A stretch of DNA of 64,000 nt. It comes from Buxus sempervirens. Its lineage: Eukaryota > Streptophyta > Magnoliopsida > Buxales > Buxaceae. The stretch spans positions 35,631,829 to 35,695,828 of the forward strand of contig OX387187.1 in NCBI GenBank assembly GCA_947561395.2, written 5' to 3'. The notes below the pieces were generated by a model that saw only the letters and a program-made list of their open reading frames with translations, was not told the DNA's origin and made no database searches. Position 1 is the stretch's first letter. Every line of letters starts with the position of its first letter. This document shows, piece by piece, positions 36,749-49,250 of this stretch. The position numbers and the translations under genes are program-made.

Positions 36749-38611
36749 CATGGCCCAATGGTCACTTCCTTGGCAGGAGCTTGACTAAAGGAAGGTATAG
36801 ACATGCTATCTTATGCCAGAATGTGTTCGATTTGTGTTTCACTCATCAGATTTCAGAATAGCAAAGAAGACATAAAAAAAATTGCTTGTATTATCTTAGA
36901 TTTTGTTGTCATCTCTGATATTCTGTTGCAGTTACCCTTTTTCTTGGGGAAGTATTGTGTATCTTAAGGCCTTCTCTTCTGTTATATTTTTCTTCAAAGC
37001 TTCTCTTCTGTCTAAGTTTCATGGAGAGGATAGAAAGCATCTAGAAATGTTAATGTTTGTGTTACATGGAAAAAAGAATTACCACCTTAGTTCTGTGTTC
37101 TTTAGTTGATTTGATTTCATCTTACATTTGCATATATTCATTTTTGTGTCCTTTTGAAACCCAAATTGGATATCACCTGTTAGGAGGGTAGTCTGGTTTG
37201 TGCACCGGGTCACCCATTTTCGCAGAACAGAAAGAACCATGACCCGCTTTCGGCAAGGTCCTGAGAGGGGTGAAGTGAACTAGCAAGTAACAACAGGAGG
37301 CAAGGGTCCGGGCTATAAGGGGCTCACTGGTGGATCAGGTCTGGGCAGTAAAACAAGTTTTTTGATAGCATTGAATAGCAGAAGCTCTCATGTGTTTTGA
37401 TTTGGATATAGGTGTTTGTAAGTGGCTTTGCAAGTTTATCCATATGTACAGACAGTTTCACCAGTTCTTCATGGTTCTTCTTCACTCCAGTAGTATAAAA
37501 TCTTTACTGTCATTACTGTTACTGAACCTCTTATATGTTCCAGCAATCATGAAAATGCACATGCATGCATGCTCTGTTTTTCTGTCAATGGCTTTATTGT
37601 AGGTCCCAGTTGCCTTCAACAAATGACTGTAATGCCCAAGTTCATAATGTTTGTGTTTGTCCAAGGCAGTTGAAGCTGATGCAGAGCCAACCTGTTGATC
37701 CTTCTTCTGCTGTTGTGCAGTCTGTTTCTATTGGATTTGAAATCTAATCCTCTCTCTCTCTCTCAGGTTCTTATCCAAGATACCCAGCTTTGATCCAGGA
37801 GGATTGACCTTGGGATTGAACCCATAAAAAGACTCAAATATTACTGAAAAAGGTATTGGGTAATTTTATCAGATAGACCTGCAAGCCTGCAACCCCACAG
37901 TGAACAGAAAGGGAGGGTTTTTGCTTTAAAAATGCAAATTGTCAGTGACAAACTGGAGTCCAGTTTGGCCTTTTTTGACCTCTTTGTGTTCATTTCATTT
38001 GTTTAATCATTCCTCATATTCGAATTCTGTTTTGTGGGGTTGCAGGACATTTATAATAATTTAATTGAAATATTAAATTTATTAGCAAATGACTTGTATA
38101 TCATCTGTGAATAATTAAATTTTGCCGAAATTTCGACGGATCAGAAGGATGTCAGTGTCATTTAAGTTATTTGTAGTTATCAGAAAAAAAGGGGTCGATT
38201 TGCAAGGTAGGAGGTCAGGGTTGGAAAGATGAGGAGGTACAAGACTGAAGACATCTGGTTGCCTTGTGGGTGTCCCAATCGATTCATGATCCATTAAGCA
38301 ACCCATGTTACACGCGTGCTGCTCTGCTGTACGTGTTCTGTGCAACCCCACCCACCAAGTACATTCAGACTATACAGCACATGCGTGCATGGACAACATG
38401 TTTCAGGACGTAAGTTATATATAGTGACCACACCCATATCATAGGAAAAGAAAATGGCTAAAAATATGGTACCTTAAGAACTACAATATGTAACATTTGC
38501 GTCTCTTTTATTGGAATGGTTGTGTGCCAAAAGAACCTTTGAGTCATATGACAGTTTTGCTGAGTTTAAGTCCATGTTGAGGGGTTTGGACCTCAAAGCA
38601 AATAAAGATAA
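36749..38611. other. 3' flank of the WEB-family gene and spacer
   Basis: The first part should be 3' UTR. A CT microsatellite lies at about 37750-37766. No second gene is recognisable in 1.9 kb. Confidence 0.4.
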
Positions 38612-38828
38612 CTAGTAGGGTGCACGTACAGTACTGCATGTATGTAGAAAGGAAAGAGAGGGAACAATTTTGCGACTGCTGAAATTTCAGATGAATTGAA
38701 ATAGTTAAGACTATTATACCCTTTTATTAATAAATCTTACTATTGATGTGGAAGGGCTTTCTAGGGAAGTCAAATATTATGATCGGCATGATTCTTGAAG
38801 GGTCTATTCTCGTTATATATAGTATAGA
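38612..38828 (-). mobile_element. Non-autonomous Helitron copy 3
   Basis: On the minus strand the element begins TCTATACTATATATAACGAG and ends CTAG. A hairpin TGCAGTACTGTA precedes the end by about 18 bases. The flanks are A and T. It is clearly related to copies 1 and 2 throughout. Confidence 0.85.
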
Positions 38829-39408
38829 TTTTGAGGTACATATTCTGTAAAATTAATTTTACAAAATTTTATCATATCTTATCCTATTTCATGATGTGAG
38901 GCTATGCCAGATAATTGTTGGTTAACAATCCCACAAAATCCACAGATGTGCATAGTGAGGACTAGACATGTAAATGCATTGAGTTTTCATGTGCTCTTCT
39001 GAACAATTCTGCTCAAAAGAGGAATAAAAATCTTCAAAGCCCTTTAAATATGGATAGGAATGATTGGATCTGATGGGGTGATGTAGACTTTCAGCTTTGT
39101 TTCATTATTAAAAGAAACAAGAAAAGTGTGTTATACCTGCCAATATAATGGCAGATGGATGTAGATAATGTGTAGCACAGTTAGGTAGGTTTGAGGTGGA
39201 TGGGTTTGTTGCTTTGTGGTGTTGCAGCAATCCCTTGGTGGTGGGTTTTTATGTAGAAAGTCATGGGGACAGCTGCTGTTGTTGCATGTTCTGTTGTTAG
39301 CATCCCCACATGGAATGTCTCCCATTCTCACCCTCCTCTCATTTCCTATATTGGCCTTTGTAGGTCTCACTTTATTGTCTTGGGGTAAGAGTTGGATGGG
39401 CAAAAAAA

Positions 39409-39844
39409 GGATAAATTACACTTACGTCCCTTGAGGTATGCTACAATTACACTTACCTCCCTTGAGGTTTCTGAAATAACACTTTCCCCCCTTGAGATTT
39501 GTATATGGTCAAAATAACACTCTTTCATTGAAGTTTCCATCAAAATAGTAGTGATAGTTAATAAAATAATTTTAACTAGACAAGATTACCCCCATTTAAG
39601 TTAAATGATAGTTATGCCTTAGGCTATTAAAATTTTTGTTCTCATCTTTATGAAGGGGTAATCTTGTCCAGTTAAAATTATTTTACTAACTAATAACTAT
39701 CACTATTGTTTTGATGGAAATTTCAATGAAAGAGTGTTATTTTGACCCATACACAAATCTCAAGAGAGAAAGTGTTATTTCAGAAACCCCAAGGAGGTAA
39801 CTGTAATTATAGCATACCTCAAGGGAGGTAAGTGTAATTTACCC
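39409..39844. repeat. Long-palindrome MITE, about 436 bp
   Basis: The left arm (39409-39600) and right arm (39655-39844) are near-perfect inverted copies around a central loop of about 55 bases, so one strand could fold into a hairpin of about 190 bp. The tips read GGATAAATTACACTTAC and, inverted, GGGTAAATTACACTTAC. An A-run follows the right end, and the left end also abuts A's, so a target-site duplication cannot be read. The 'cctcccttgaggtttc' phrase links it to the MITE at 2783. Confidence 0.85.
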
Positions 39845-40009
39845 AAAAAAAAAAAAAAAAAAAAAAAGGAAAAAACATTGTGGTGTAATATAACATCACA
39901 TTCTCACTAGATTCACTACTCTCCATTTTCATTAGGTGTTGTTTGATTTAAATCATGCTTTCATCTTTGTCCTTCCATAAAGGGTAGAGTGGTGTGACTG
40001 TTGAGTTAT

Positions 40010-40190
40010 GTGCAGCCTGATCATACTGGACACCTAGCCATAGCCGCCGCAGGTCGAGTTTCGTGGTGAGCTCGGTGGAGTGAACCACGTAAAATCTCTC
40101 TGTCTTCTTGTTTGATTCTTTCTGTTGTTTTTTTTACTTCTCATGATCTCTAGGAATCAGGTCGGATTCCTAACAATGATATCTTAAGTC
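40010..40190 (+). mobile_element. Possible copia LTR end with decayed primer-binding site
   Basis: A 'gaaccacgtaaaatctctctgtcttcttg' segment, then 'aggtcggattcctaaca', followed by TGATATCTTAAG, is arranged like the U5 end of a plant copia LTR with a decayed tRNA-Met primer-binding site (usually TGGTATCAGAGC). No matching second LTR or pol domain was found, so this is tentative. Confidence 0.35.
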
Positions 40191-41207
40191 AAGCTCCACT
40201 AGTAAAGGAACCTCTATTAAACACTATATAGCCTTGAGACCTAGGCTTTTTAATGTTTGATTAGACTTGGGCTTGGCCTAGATGATTTTTGGGGCCACTC
40301 ACAGCCACCGGGTAAAACTAATTTATCAAAGCTAAAATGCACAAAATGTGGAAGTCCCAATAAAAAATAACAAATCATGGACACTTCTAATATGATACTA
40401 GCTAACATATATGTGCTTTGGATATGACAGTTGTTCTTTTTGATTTATGTTTAATATTTTTCTTTTTTCTACTTTTAATTAGATTGGGATTTACTAAAGC
40501 CATGTAAAAGTTTAATTGTGATTGTAAATTCAATCTCATGAATTTTAAATTTTTTTCTTTCTTATTACTTAAAAAGTGGCTGTGTTAAATAGAGTCACTT
40601 GTAGCATGGAACAAATTAAGGGTTATGTGGAAATCTCTTCTACTACTAGATATGGACTCAAATTATGATCAAATTACAGATTTAATTAAACGAGACTGAT
40701 TTATTAAAAAAAATTAAATAAATTCAAGGAATATCACAGAAAATTAAAACATATCAAAAGGGTTCTTCAAGAATTAAACAAAGCAAATAAATTACATCGA
40801 ATTTGATAAAATGATTATAATCTCGTCGAACTCGACTCGACTTTTAATTGAATTTGGTTATCCAAATATTAATCGACTTTTATTGCATTAAATTTAGATT
40901 TACCATGATCTGATCAAAATAACTGTTAATTTATATGATTTTTTGAGTCATGACGTGATGAGATTGTCCCTCTATTAATTAAATGGTATAAAAAAAATTG
41001 ATTAGATAAATTAAAGAAGATTATGGGATCTGCTAATGTGAAAAGGAGAGCTGAGATCGATGTCTTTGTCACTTTGAGCATGTAAAGACAACCAAGGCCA
41101 TTAAATCAATGGAAAAATTAGAAAGCTTTAATAAAGAAGAAACAAAAAGCAAGATTACAATAAACAAAAAAGAAGACAGCAAATCTAAGTATTTTAAAGA
41201 GCATTAT
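40191..41207. other. AT-rich spacer
   Basis: No gene or defined repeat recognised. Confidence 0.4.
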
Positions 41208-42401
41208 TGTCATGCCCCGAATACTAAGCTTTAATAAATACATAGGCTCGTATCCCAAAGCATAACTTTGTTTGTAAGCCAACAACAATATTAGGACAAA
41301 TGTACGAATTAGATTAAAATCAGAAATAAAATTCAAAGATTCTAATAACATCTCATGGTGAAAATCGTGGAAAATACCATGAATAAAATTCCTACTATAA
41401 CTTTTCTACATAATCCATACTCCAATAAAATCCTATCACTACGAGAATGTTCAAACCCACCTATCACAAATAAAACTAGTAATTTAAGACAAAGGTCTTT
41501 CACTGTCTTTCTGGTTTTGCGTTCTTCTCAGGACCTAAAATTAATCAGTAGGAACGAGTACGACAACTCAGTAGATTGAGATATTTCACTCCATATAATA
41601 AGATTCACAGAAATATAACAGTTAATCTTCACATTTAGTATCTAACATGTATATAATAGTATGCAGAAATCAATAACATCATCATTAACAATTTCGTTAA
41701 ATATCATATGCTACAATCATTGTTCTTAGAATCTTACAATCATTTAATGAATGATATTCCAACATTTTGTTATTATAACAAAAATTGTAAAAAAATTCAA
41801 AATCTTACATTTTGTTTGGGTCAACCCGAACTCAAACAATAATGTTTGGGTTGGGTTTGGGTTTAGTAAGTTTGGGTTATGGTGGGTCAACGATGAGTTT
41901 GGGCTAGTAAATCCTAGATTGGGTTGAGCCCGAACTCTCATAACCCGCCCTACTTACACCTCTAGTGACGTCCCATTCCCTCTCTGTCCCTAAATATATA
42001 TAAAAAGGTTCACGTAACTGAACTTTAAATATAATATTAATTTTATTTAAAACACAGTCTTGTCTTCTTTTTCCCAGAACGTCCTTTTTCTCTTTCTTTT
42101 GTTCCCTCACCCTATTTTTTTTCGATTCAGATCATCTACGGTTGAGGATGTAAATTGGCTCAACCGTACCCAATAACAGCTTGCTAAGTAGGCAAACAAT
42201 ACTATCTCTCCTTTCTCTCTCTCTATTGGAAAATGAAAAAGTGAAAATCACTTTTTTATGGAAGTGCTGTTTGCCTACTTGGCAAGCTGTTATTGGGTAC
42301 GGTTGAGCCAATTTACGGGCTCAACCTTAGATGATCTGAATCTAATTTTTTCTTTTACCAAGCAAAAGGGGGCTGAAGTCTCCTTTCCTTCTATCTCTCT
42401 A

Positions 42402-42432
<31 letters not shown>

Positions 42433-43070
42433 TTCCTCTATCTCTCTTTCTCTTCCCTAAACAAGAGGAGATTGACATCTCTGGAATATCTCTCTTTTTA
42501 TAAAAAAAAGAGAATGGGCATGATGCCCCACTCTCTTTTTTATCAAAACAATTCATACACTGAAATAAAACAAAAGAAGACATACGAATTTAATAAAATA
42601 AAACAAAATAATTCACATGGGTTCATGCATTCATGAATCAATATGATAGGATTTCAACACATAGATACAAAAATCATACCATACAATCCATAGATCAAAC
42701 AATCACCATCAGATTCTACTATATTCTAGCAAATCAAGATATAGGGAATGAAATAACAACACATAGCTGGATCTTTTTGAAGATCAAAGCAAAAAATCCT
42801 TGGGAAATATCAACTTCTTCTCCTTCTCTCTCCTGGTCGTCACGCACAAATCCTGAAATCAATGATGCTAAAAATAATAAAATAACCTTAATCCCTTCTT
42901 TTATACTTATGAAGTAAATTTACTTGAATACCCTCTAATTCCTAATCCCCATTAAATCTTTTGGATGTGAGACTTAATCTCAACTCTCCAATTTAATGTC
43001 CACGTAGGATCTTTGACTAGCCAATAGGGTGAACCCTGGTCAACATTGAAAAGTCAACCGGATCCTTACA
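41208..43070 (-). repeat. 3' LTR of the gypsy element, carrying a MITE
   Basis: The segment begins TGTCATGCCCCGAA and ends CCTTACA. Bases 41966-43070 match the right LTR apart from the MITE at 42124-42342. Bases 41208-41965 have no clear counterpart on the right, so that part could be unmatched LTR or a separate fragment. A CT-rich microsatellite fills 42386-42440. Confidence 0.6.
42124..42342. mobile_element. MITE inside the left LTR
   Basis: The left arm, starting GATTCAGATCATCT, is repeated inverted at the right end for about 70 bases, with the 'ggctcaaccgtacccaataacagcttgc' block on both sides. The right LTR lacks this insert and passes directly from a T-rich run to 'cttttaccaagc', giving an empty-site comparison. 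The T-rich flanks hide the duplication. Confidence 0.85.
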
Positions 43071-43146
43071 TTCTACACACCTTAAAAGAATTTCGACCTC
43101 GAAATTAAGAAATAACACAACTTTAAAACCACATACCTATTCTGAG

Positions 43147-46100
43147 AATAAGTAGGGATATTTTTCCCTCACTTCCATCTTTGGCTCTCAAATTGCTTCA
43201 GCTTCCCCATGACTACTCCATTGCACGTTCACTAGTGAAATGGTTTTCCTCCTCATCAAGTGCTCCTTCTTATCTAGGATCTGGATAGGAGTTTCCACAT
43301 AAGTCATGTCTTCCCAAATGGGTACAGACTTCCATTCTAACACATGAGAAGGATCTTGAATATACTTTCGCAACATTGACACGTGGAACATATCGTGTAC
43401 TAAAGATAGTTGAACATGCATCTTCAACTGATAAGCTACTTCTCCTATCCTTTCTAAGATCTCAAAGGGTTCTACGTATCTAGGTGCTAGCTTTCATTTC
43501 TTTCCAAATCGAAACACCCGCTTCATCGGCGATACTTTCAAGAACACTTTATCTCATTTTTTAAATTCTAATGGTCTTCTTTGTCGATCTACATAGCTTT
43601 TTTTTGGCGGTTCTGGGTTGTCTTTAGTCTGTTCTTAATTACTTTAACCTTATCAGAAGTTTCTTGAATCAAATCTGGCCCACCATAGCTCTTTCTCCTA
43701 CTTCAGTCTAACAAACTAAAGATTTGCATGGTCTATCATACAAAACCTCATAATGTGCTATACCAATGCTTGACTGATAGCTATTATTATAAGCAAATTC
43801 AATCAACAGTAAGTGGTGATCCCAACTCCCTTTAAACTCCAACATACATGCTCTCAACATGTCCTCTAAAACCTAGTTAACCCTTTCTATTTGCCCATCA
43901 GTTTGAGGGTGGTGAGCAGTACTGAAATATAGTTATGTTCCCAAAGCTCTATGCATGCTCTTCCAAAATTCAGATGTGAAATGCGTATCCTGATATGATA
44001 CAATGGATACCGGCATTCCATGCAACCTCATTATCCCATCCACGTATAGCTTTCCCAACTCCTCCATGTTGATGGTGTGCTTGATTGGTAAGAAGTGAGC
44101 TGATTTGGTCAATTGGTCTACAATCACCCATATTACATCATAACCGCTTCTGGTTTTGGGTAAATTAGAATAAAGTCTATGGAAATATTTTCCCACTTCC
44201 ACCTTCATATAGGCAAAGGTTTAAGGAGTCCTGATGGTTGTTGATGTTTAGCCTTTACCTGTTGGCATATGGCACACCTATCCACCCAATCTGCTATATC
44301 CCGCTTCATGCCCTTCCACCAATATACTCTCCTCAAATCCTTATATATTTTATTCCCATCGTGGTGTACTGTATATCTAGACTTGTGAGCCTCATTCATG
44401 GTTTTTTTCCTTCAAACCACCTTCATGGGGAATACATAGTCTGCCTCTGAATCTGATGCCACTATTTGCATGCACAGCTCAATCTGCCTTAGAGTCATCT
44501 GTTGCTAGAGCTATCAATTCTAGATCTTCTTTTTGTCCTTCAATAATCCTTTCAATTATACCAGGTTGTATACTCAATTTGGATAAGAACATGTGGGTGA
44601 GCTGCTCAACTAGTTCTAAATCTAAATCATTTACCACTCTTGTGAACTCACTTTCCTGAGCAATCAAACATGCTAAGAAGCTTCTAGGCTTGCTACTCAA
44701 TGCATCTGCAACAACGTTTACTTTTCTTGGGTGGTACTGCAAGGTAAAATCATAATCTTTCATCAGTTCCATCCATCTATGCTGCCTCAAATTCAACTCC
44801 TTTTAGGAGAATAGGTACTTTAAGCTCTGGTGATCGGAGAACAGCTCAAAATTTTCCTCGTATAGGTAATGCCTCCACAATTTCAAAGCAAATACCACAA
44901 TAGAAAATTCAAAGTCATGAGTAGGATAGTTAAGCTCATGTGGCTTCAACTGCCTAGATGCATAATCTATCACATTCCCATCCTACATTAAAACACAATC
45001 CAATCCTTGCAAGGAAGCATCTGTGTACACTGTATAATTTATGCCGCTCACAGGTAGTGTCAGTATAAGTGTTGAAGTCAATCTAGCTTTCAACTCTTGG
45101 AATGCCGCTTCGCACTCATGAGACCATACAAACTTCTTATTCTTTCTTGTGAGCTTGGTCAGTGGTGCTACAATCTTAGCAAATCCTTCTATTAACTTCC
45201 GGTAATAACTAGCCAAACCCAAGATACTTCTTACCTTTGCCGCCGATTTAGGCGATTCCCACTTCAATACAGTCTCTACTTTAGATGAGTCTACAGATAT
45301 CCTGTCCTTGGACACTATATGTTCTAAGAATTTTACTTCTTCCTTCCAAAATTGACGCTTCTCATACTTGGCATACAAGACTTGCTGCTTCAACATCTAC
45401 AAGACAACACAAATGCTGCTCATGTTCTTCTTGTGTCCTTGAATAGATCAAGATGTCGTCTATAAACACTACGACAAACTTATCTATAAAGGCACGGAAG
45501 ATCCAGTGCATCAGGTCCATGAAAGCAGCCGAAGCATTTGTTAATCCAAAGGGCATCACCACATACTCATAATGCTCATACCTGGTCTTGAAAGTTGTCT
45601 TCTGAATATCCTCTTGCTTAATCCTGAGCTAATGGTAGCTCGATCTCAAATCTATCTTAGAAAACTAACGAGCTCTTTTGAGTTAATCAAACAATTCATC
45701 AATTCTAGGTAGAGGGTACTTATTCTTTATGGTCACCTGATTAAGCTTTCTGTAGTCTACACACAATCTCAGGGCTCCTTCTATAGTATGAGTCCTTGCA
45801 GTCATCTCTTGCCATTTATAAGCTTCTCCCTTAAGCACAAACACAACTAACTTTACCTTATCTTCATCTCTACACCCCATACTTTCAAAGATTTTCTTAA
45901 TATCTGTCATCCATTATTCTACTTCTATCGGATTATTTGTCCCTTTAAATATAGGAGGTGACATTTTCTGGAACCTCTTCATTGGAGTCTTATGCTGTTC
46001 TACTAGTGCACGGATTTGTAGTGCAACTCTGGCATTTTGTTCCAAACTCCTCTACATCATATCTGCCATACCACCTTAATACCCTCATAATATCCTCCAT

Positions 46101-46167
46101 TTGGGATCTATGTCCTTCACTAGAACTTCCAATCGTTGCGGTTTGGTTCCTAGACCCTATTCTGGCC
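43147..46167 (-). pseudogene. Ty3/gypsy pol relic with gag-RT deletion junction
   Basis: Reading the minus strand from 46167, a gag-like N-terminus (MARIGSRNQTA) is followed by a gag segment with [10 protein letters not shown] and [12 protein letters not shown] (45910-45800). This runs directly into reverse transcriptase at [14 protein letters not shown], without protease or the early RT. Then come MPFGLTNA and the catalytic FIDDILIYS (45562-45400), RNase H with YTDAS (about 45025), the integrase zinc finger with H-x3-H-like start and CAICQQVK (about 44270), the integrase core (VDQLTKSAHFLP, MPVSIVSYQD) and the C-terminal HVSMLRKY and PIQILD segment (43427-43188). Frameshifts and stops occur throughout. 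It cannot encode a working polyprotein. Confidence 0.88.
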
Positions 46168-46786
46168 ATTCTGCATATACGACATAGAAACAAAAAATAT
46201 TTAAAACTCAATTCTATAACTTTAAAAATTTCCTGAAATTCAGACTCTTTTACCCTACACATCTGCAGCTGCTTGAGGTGAAAGGCTCTAATTTCCAAGA
46301 AAAATAAAACAATTGACTTAAAAATTCTGCACACCTTAAAGAAAATATTTCCCCCTGCCACCCTACCATATTTCACAAGTCTCATGGTTTTTTCTCCAAC
46401 AAGTCTCATGGTTCTTTCTCCCCTGTTATCTTGCTATCTTGCGAGACTTTACAAATCTCAAAAGTCCTCCCCCGTTATCTTGTAAAAGTCCCATTAATCC
46501 ACACTTTAATAAACAAGTGCGTTCGAAAATCACTTTCCTAAACTTTAAATATTTAAAGAAAAGTTCACTTACCTAACCCTTAAATACTTAAAGATTCAAA
46601 TAATGATTCATAACTTTTCCCAAAACGAAAAACAAAAAAGGGGCTCGAACTTTTTCTTTCATCCTTAAACTTAAAATATTTAAAGATAAATTCATATTCC
46701 TTAACTTTAAATATGTAAAAATAATTTGATTCTTTTTAAGGAATATAACACCTATTTTCTCAAAATTTAAAGGATCTTAGAGAAAG

Positions 46787-47690
46787 TGACGTCCCATTCA
46801 CCGTCTCTTCCTAAATATTTATAAAAAGGTTCACTTAAACAAGAGTCGTCTGTTATTTAAAAAAAAAAACACGAAGAAACCTCTTTTCTCAAACCAAAAG
46901 GATATGATTGAAAGTCACGTCCCATTCACTCTCCTCCCCTATATATTTATAACTTTTGATTTTATTTAACGACCAATCATGTCTTCTTTTTCCAAAGGGA
47001 ACAGGTATACGTCCTTTTTGCCTTTCTTTTGTTCCCTCACTTTGTTTTCTTTTTCTTTTTCTTTTACTTTTACCAAGCAAAAGCAACAGGGGGTTCACGT
47101 CCTCTTCCCTTCTCTCTTTATCAAAAGAGAGAATGGCACCACGGCCCACTCTCTTTTCTCTTTTTTTTATCAAAACAAAACAATACATTCATTGAAATAA
47201 AACAAAAGAAGACATACGAATTTAATAAAATAAAACAAAAGAATTCACATTGGCTCATACATTCATGAATCAATATCATAGAGTTTCAACACATGGATAT
47301 AAAAATCATATCATATATTACCATTAGATTCTACTATATTCTAGTAAATCAAGATATAGGGAATGGAATAACAACACCTACGTGGATCTTTTTGAAGATC
47401 AAAGCAAAAGCTCCTTGGAAAATGTCAATTTCTTCTCCTTCTCTCTCTTCGTTATCACGCACAGTTCCCGAAATCAATGATGCTAAAAATAATAGTATAA
47501 CCCTAATCTCTTCTTTTATACTTCTGAAGTAAATTTATTTGAATACCTTCTAATTAAATTCCTAATCCCCATCTAATCCTTTGGGTGTAAGATTTAATCT
47601 CAACAATCCAATTTAATTCAGATGTAAGATCTTTGACTAGCCAATAGGGTGAGCCCCGGTCAACATTGAAAAGTTGACCGGATTCTTATA
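46787..47690 (-). repeat. 5' LTR of the gypsy element
   Basis: Counterpart of 41966-43070. It carries an extra diverged copy of its 'acgtcccattca' start at about 46917 and ends GATTCTTATA where the left copy has GATCCTTACA, so its terminal CA is lost. Confidence 0.65.
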
Positions 47691-47884
47691 TGTATAAACA
47701 ACACTGGAGTAAATTTTAGCAAGTTTGTCTGGAAAACCCAACCAAATGTGTCAGTGGTGCAAAGGACGGATCACTTAGCTAGTCTAATGTAGTTAAAATC
47801 TTGTTGAGAGAAGCAGTGAAGAGTGGTAGCGCCTGCAATACTGTTTAATTTAATAAAAAGGATTCTCCAACTGGCTCTCACAAA

Positions 47885-47956
47885 GTCGTTGTAGTATAGT
47901 GGTGAGTATTCCCGCCTGTCACGCGGGTGACCCGGGTTCGATCCCCGGCAACGGCG
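47885..47956 (+). tRNA. tRNA-Asp(GTC): tRNA-Asp (GTC)
   Basis: The 72-base gene folds as a complete cloverleaf. Acceptor GTCGTTG pairs with CAACGGC followed by discriminator G; the anticodon stem CCCGC/GCGGG encloses the loop with GTC at 47918-47920; the T-arm has GTTCGATC between CCGGG-type stems. There is no intron. The T-run at 47962-47970 can end Pol III transcription. It lies about 200 bases beyond the gypsy right LTR. Confidence 0.97.
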
Positions 47957-47970
47957 TGCTCCTTTCTTTT

Positions 47971-48266
47971 TCTTTTTGATTTTCAGGATAGAAAGGTTAG
48001 CTACCAATTTTCTCCCTCTTCTATTTTATTTCCGCGTTCCCCCTTCTCAATGTTTATATACTTATTTGAAAGACATTCATTATGTCAGTAATGGGTGCAT
48101 GTGGTACATGGAAATTATTTGTGTACTAAAGGGATAATTCATGGTAATAATAATTCGCAGTGAGATTATGAATTGCTTCTTGATGAAGTGTTTGCATTTC
48201 AATTTTGTTAATTTTAGTCTTCTTTATTCTTTTTAACTCATTAACCGTGTTCAAGATAAGTGTTAT
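47971..48266. other. Spacer downstream of tRNA-Asp
   Basis: Nothing recognised. Confidence 0.4.
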
Positions 48267-48575
48267 TGAGATATTGAATTTGGGCTCTCTTATATACATA
48301 GTCACATATTCACTTATCAGCTTTCTGGGTGCAATGGTTGTTTAACATGGTATTGGAGTCGGAGGTATGGTGTTCGACTCTAGGGGGTAAGTTTCCCTTG
48401 GCATTTATTTGTATTTAAGGTGCATGTTTGTTTGTCCTCCACATGTATGTTTTCGTGCGAACTCGCACGTGCAGGGTGGTGAGTGGTGAGATGTTGTATT
48501 TTGACCCTCTTATATACATAGTTACACCTTCACTTATGAGCTTAAGCTTTTAGGTACAATGATTGTATGAAATTT
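48267..48575 (+). mobile_element. TRIM-like miniature LTR element
   Basis: Two direct repeats of about 80 bases (48267-48347 and 48487 to about 48571) share 'cttatatacatagt' and 'cttat(c/g)agctt'. The first ends in ACA and is followed at once by TGGTATTGGAGTC, close to the tRNA-iMet primer-binding site TGGTATCAGAGC. A purine-rich tract (AGGGTGGTGAGTGG) precedes the second repeat. About 140 non-coding bases separate them. ATAAGTGTTAT and ATAAGCGTTAT near the outer flanks are not immediately adjacent, so I cannot assign a duplication. Confidence 0.55.
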
Positions 48576-49250
48576 TTGAATAAGCGTTATGGTATTGGTA
48601 ATAATCAAAATAAAACCTTAGCAATAACACATCAAACATTTGTAATCAGTCATCGGCTGGCCAAATCTAAGATCTGTTTTACAACCTTTTTTGTTGTTTG
48701 TGGGGCCTTAAGAATGAGCATAGATTAACTTCCTTTAACGTCATTTTAAGGTTGTTTTTATCCCTTTTTTTTTTCCTCTTCATAGACACTGAGATATGTA
48801 ATAATAAATGTATTCAACATGGTATTTGAAAAAAAAGTCTAAACTACATTTCAAAGGGGAATAGTTCATAACTGTGACCAATTTCATGTCCAAAAATGAT
48901 AATATGGCACAGAGGACTAGCAAAGAGGCATTAAAGAAGATACAATCTTACTCTATGTAGTTTCTTTGTACAATGAAGGAAGAACCTCTCATACTACCTG
49001 AAGCTATTTGAACTGACTCTTCATCTATGACATGTAAACTTTGGTTGCTTTGTTGCACATCCAAACTTCTCGCAGACACAAAGTTACACACATCACTTCT
49101 TTAACCTACACATTTCTACCAACTATATTTGTATATAAAAATGAGACTCAAAATATCTTTCTTGAAATTCTTAAATATGTCTATAAACAAGGATAGCAGT
49201 TCCAAAAAACCTTCTCTGAAAGTTCCTAACCTTCAATGGCAACATCTCCT
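48576..49250. other. Spacer, includes 3' UTR of the RIN13-like gene
   Basis: No gene recognised. The part next to 49251 should be the 3' UTR of the minus-strand gene. Confidence 0.4.

Larger units (their letters stand above)
41208..47690 (-). mobile_element. Rearranged Ty3/gypsy retrotransposon (minus strand)
   Basis: A pol relic lies between two related LTR regions. The clearly shared LTR part is 41966-43070 (left, the 3' LTR) and 46787-47690 (right, the 5' LTR). Both contain the 'gacgtcccattc' start, the 'ttccctcac' and 'accaagcaaaag' blocks and the 'gtcaacattgaaaagt' end; the left finishes GGATCCTTACA. A purine-rich tract on the minus strand, next to 43071, fits a polypurine tract. The left LTR may extend to TGTCATGCCCCGAA at 41208. 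The right copy has an internal tandem duplication near 46787-46930. I could not find a clear target-site duplication or an intact primer-binding site, so outer limits are approximate. Confidence 0.7.
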
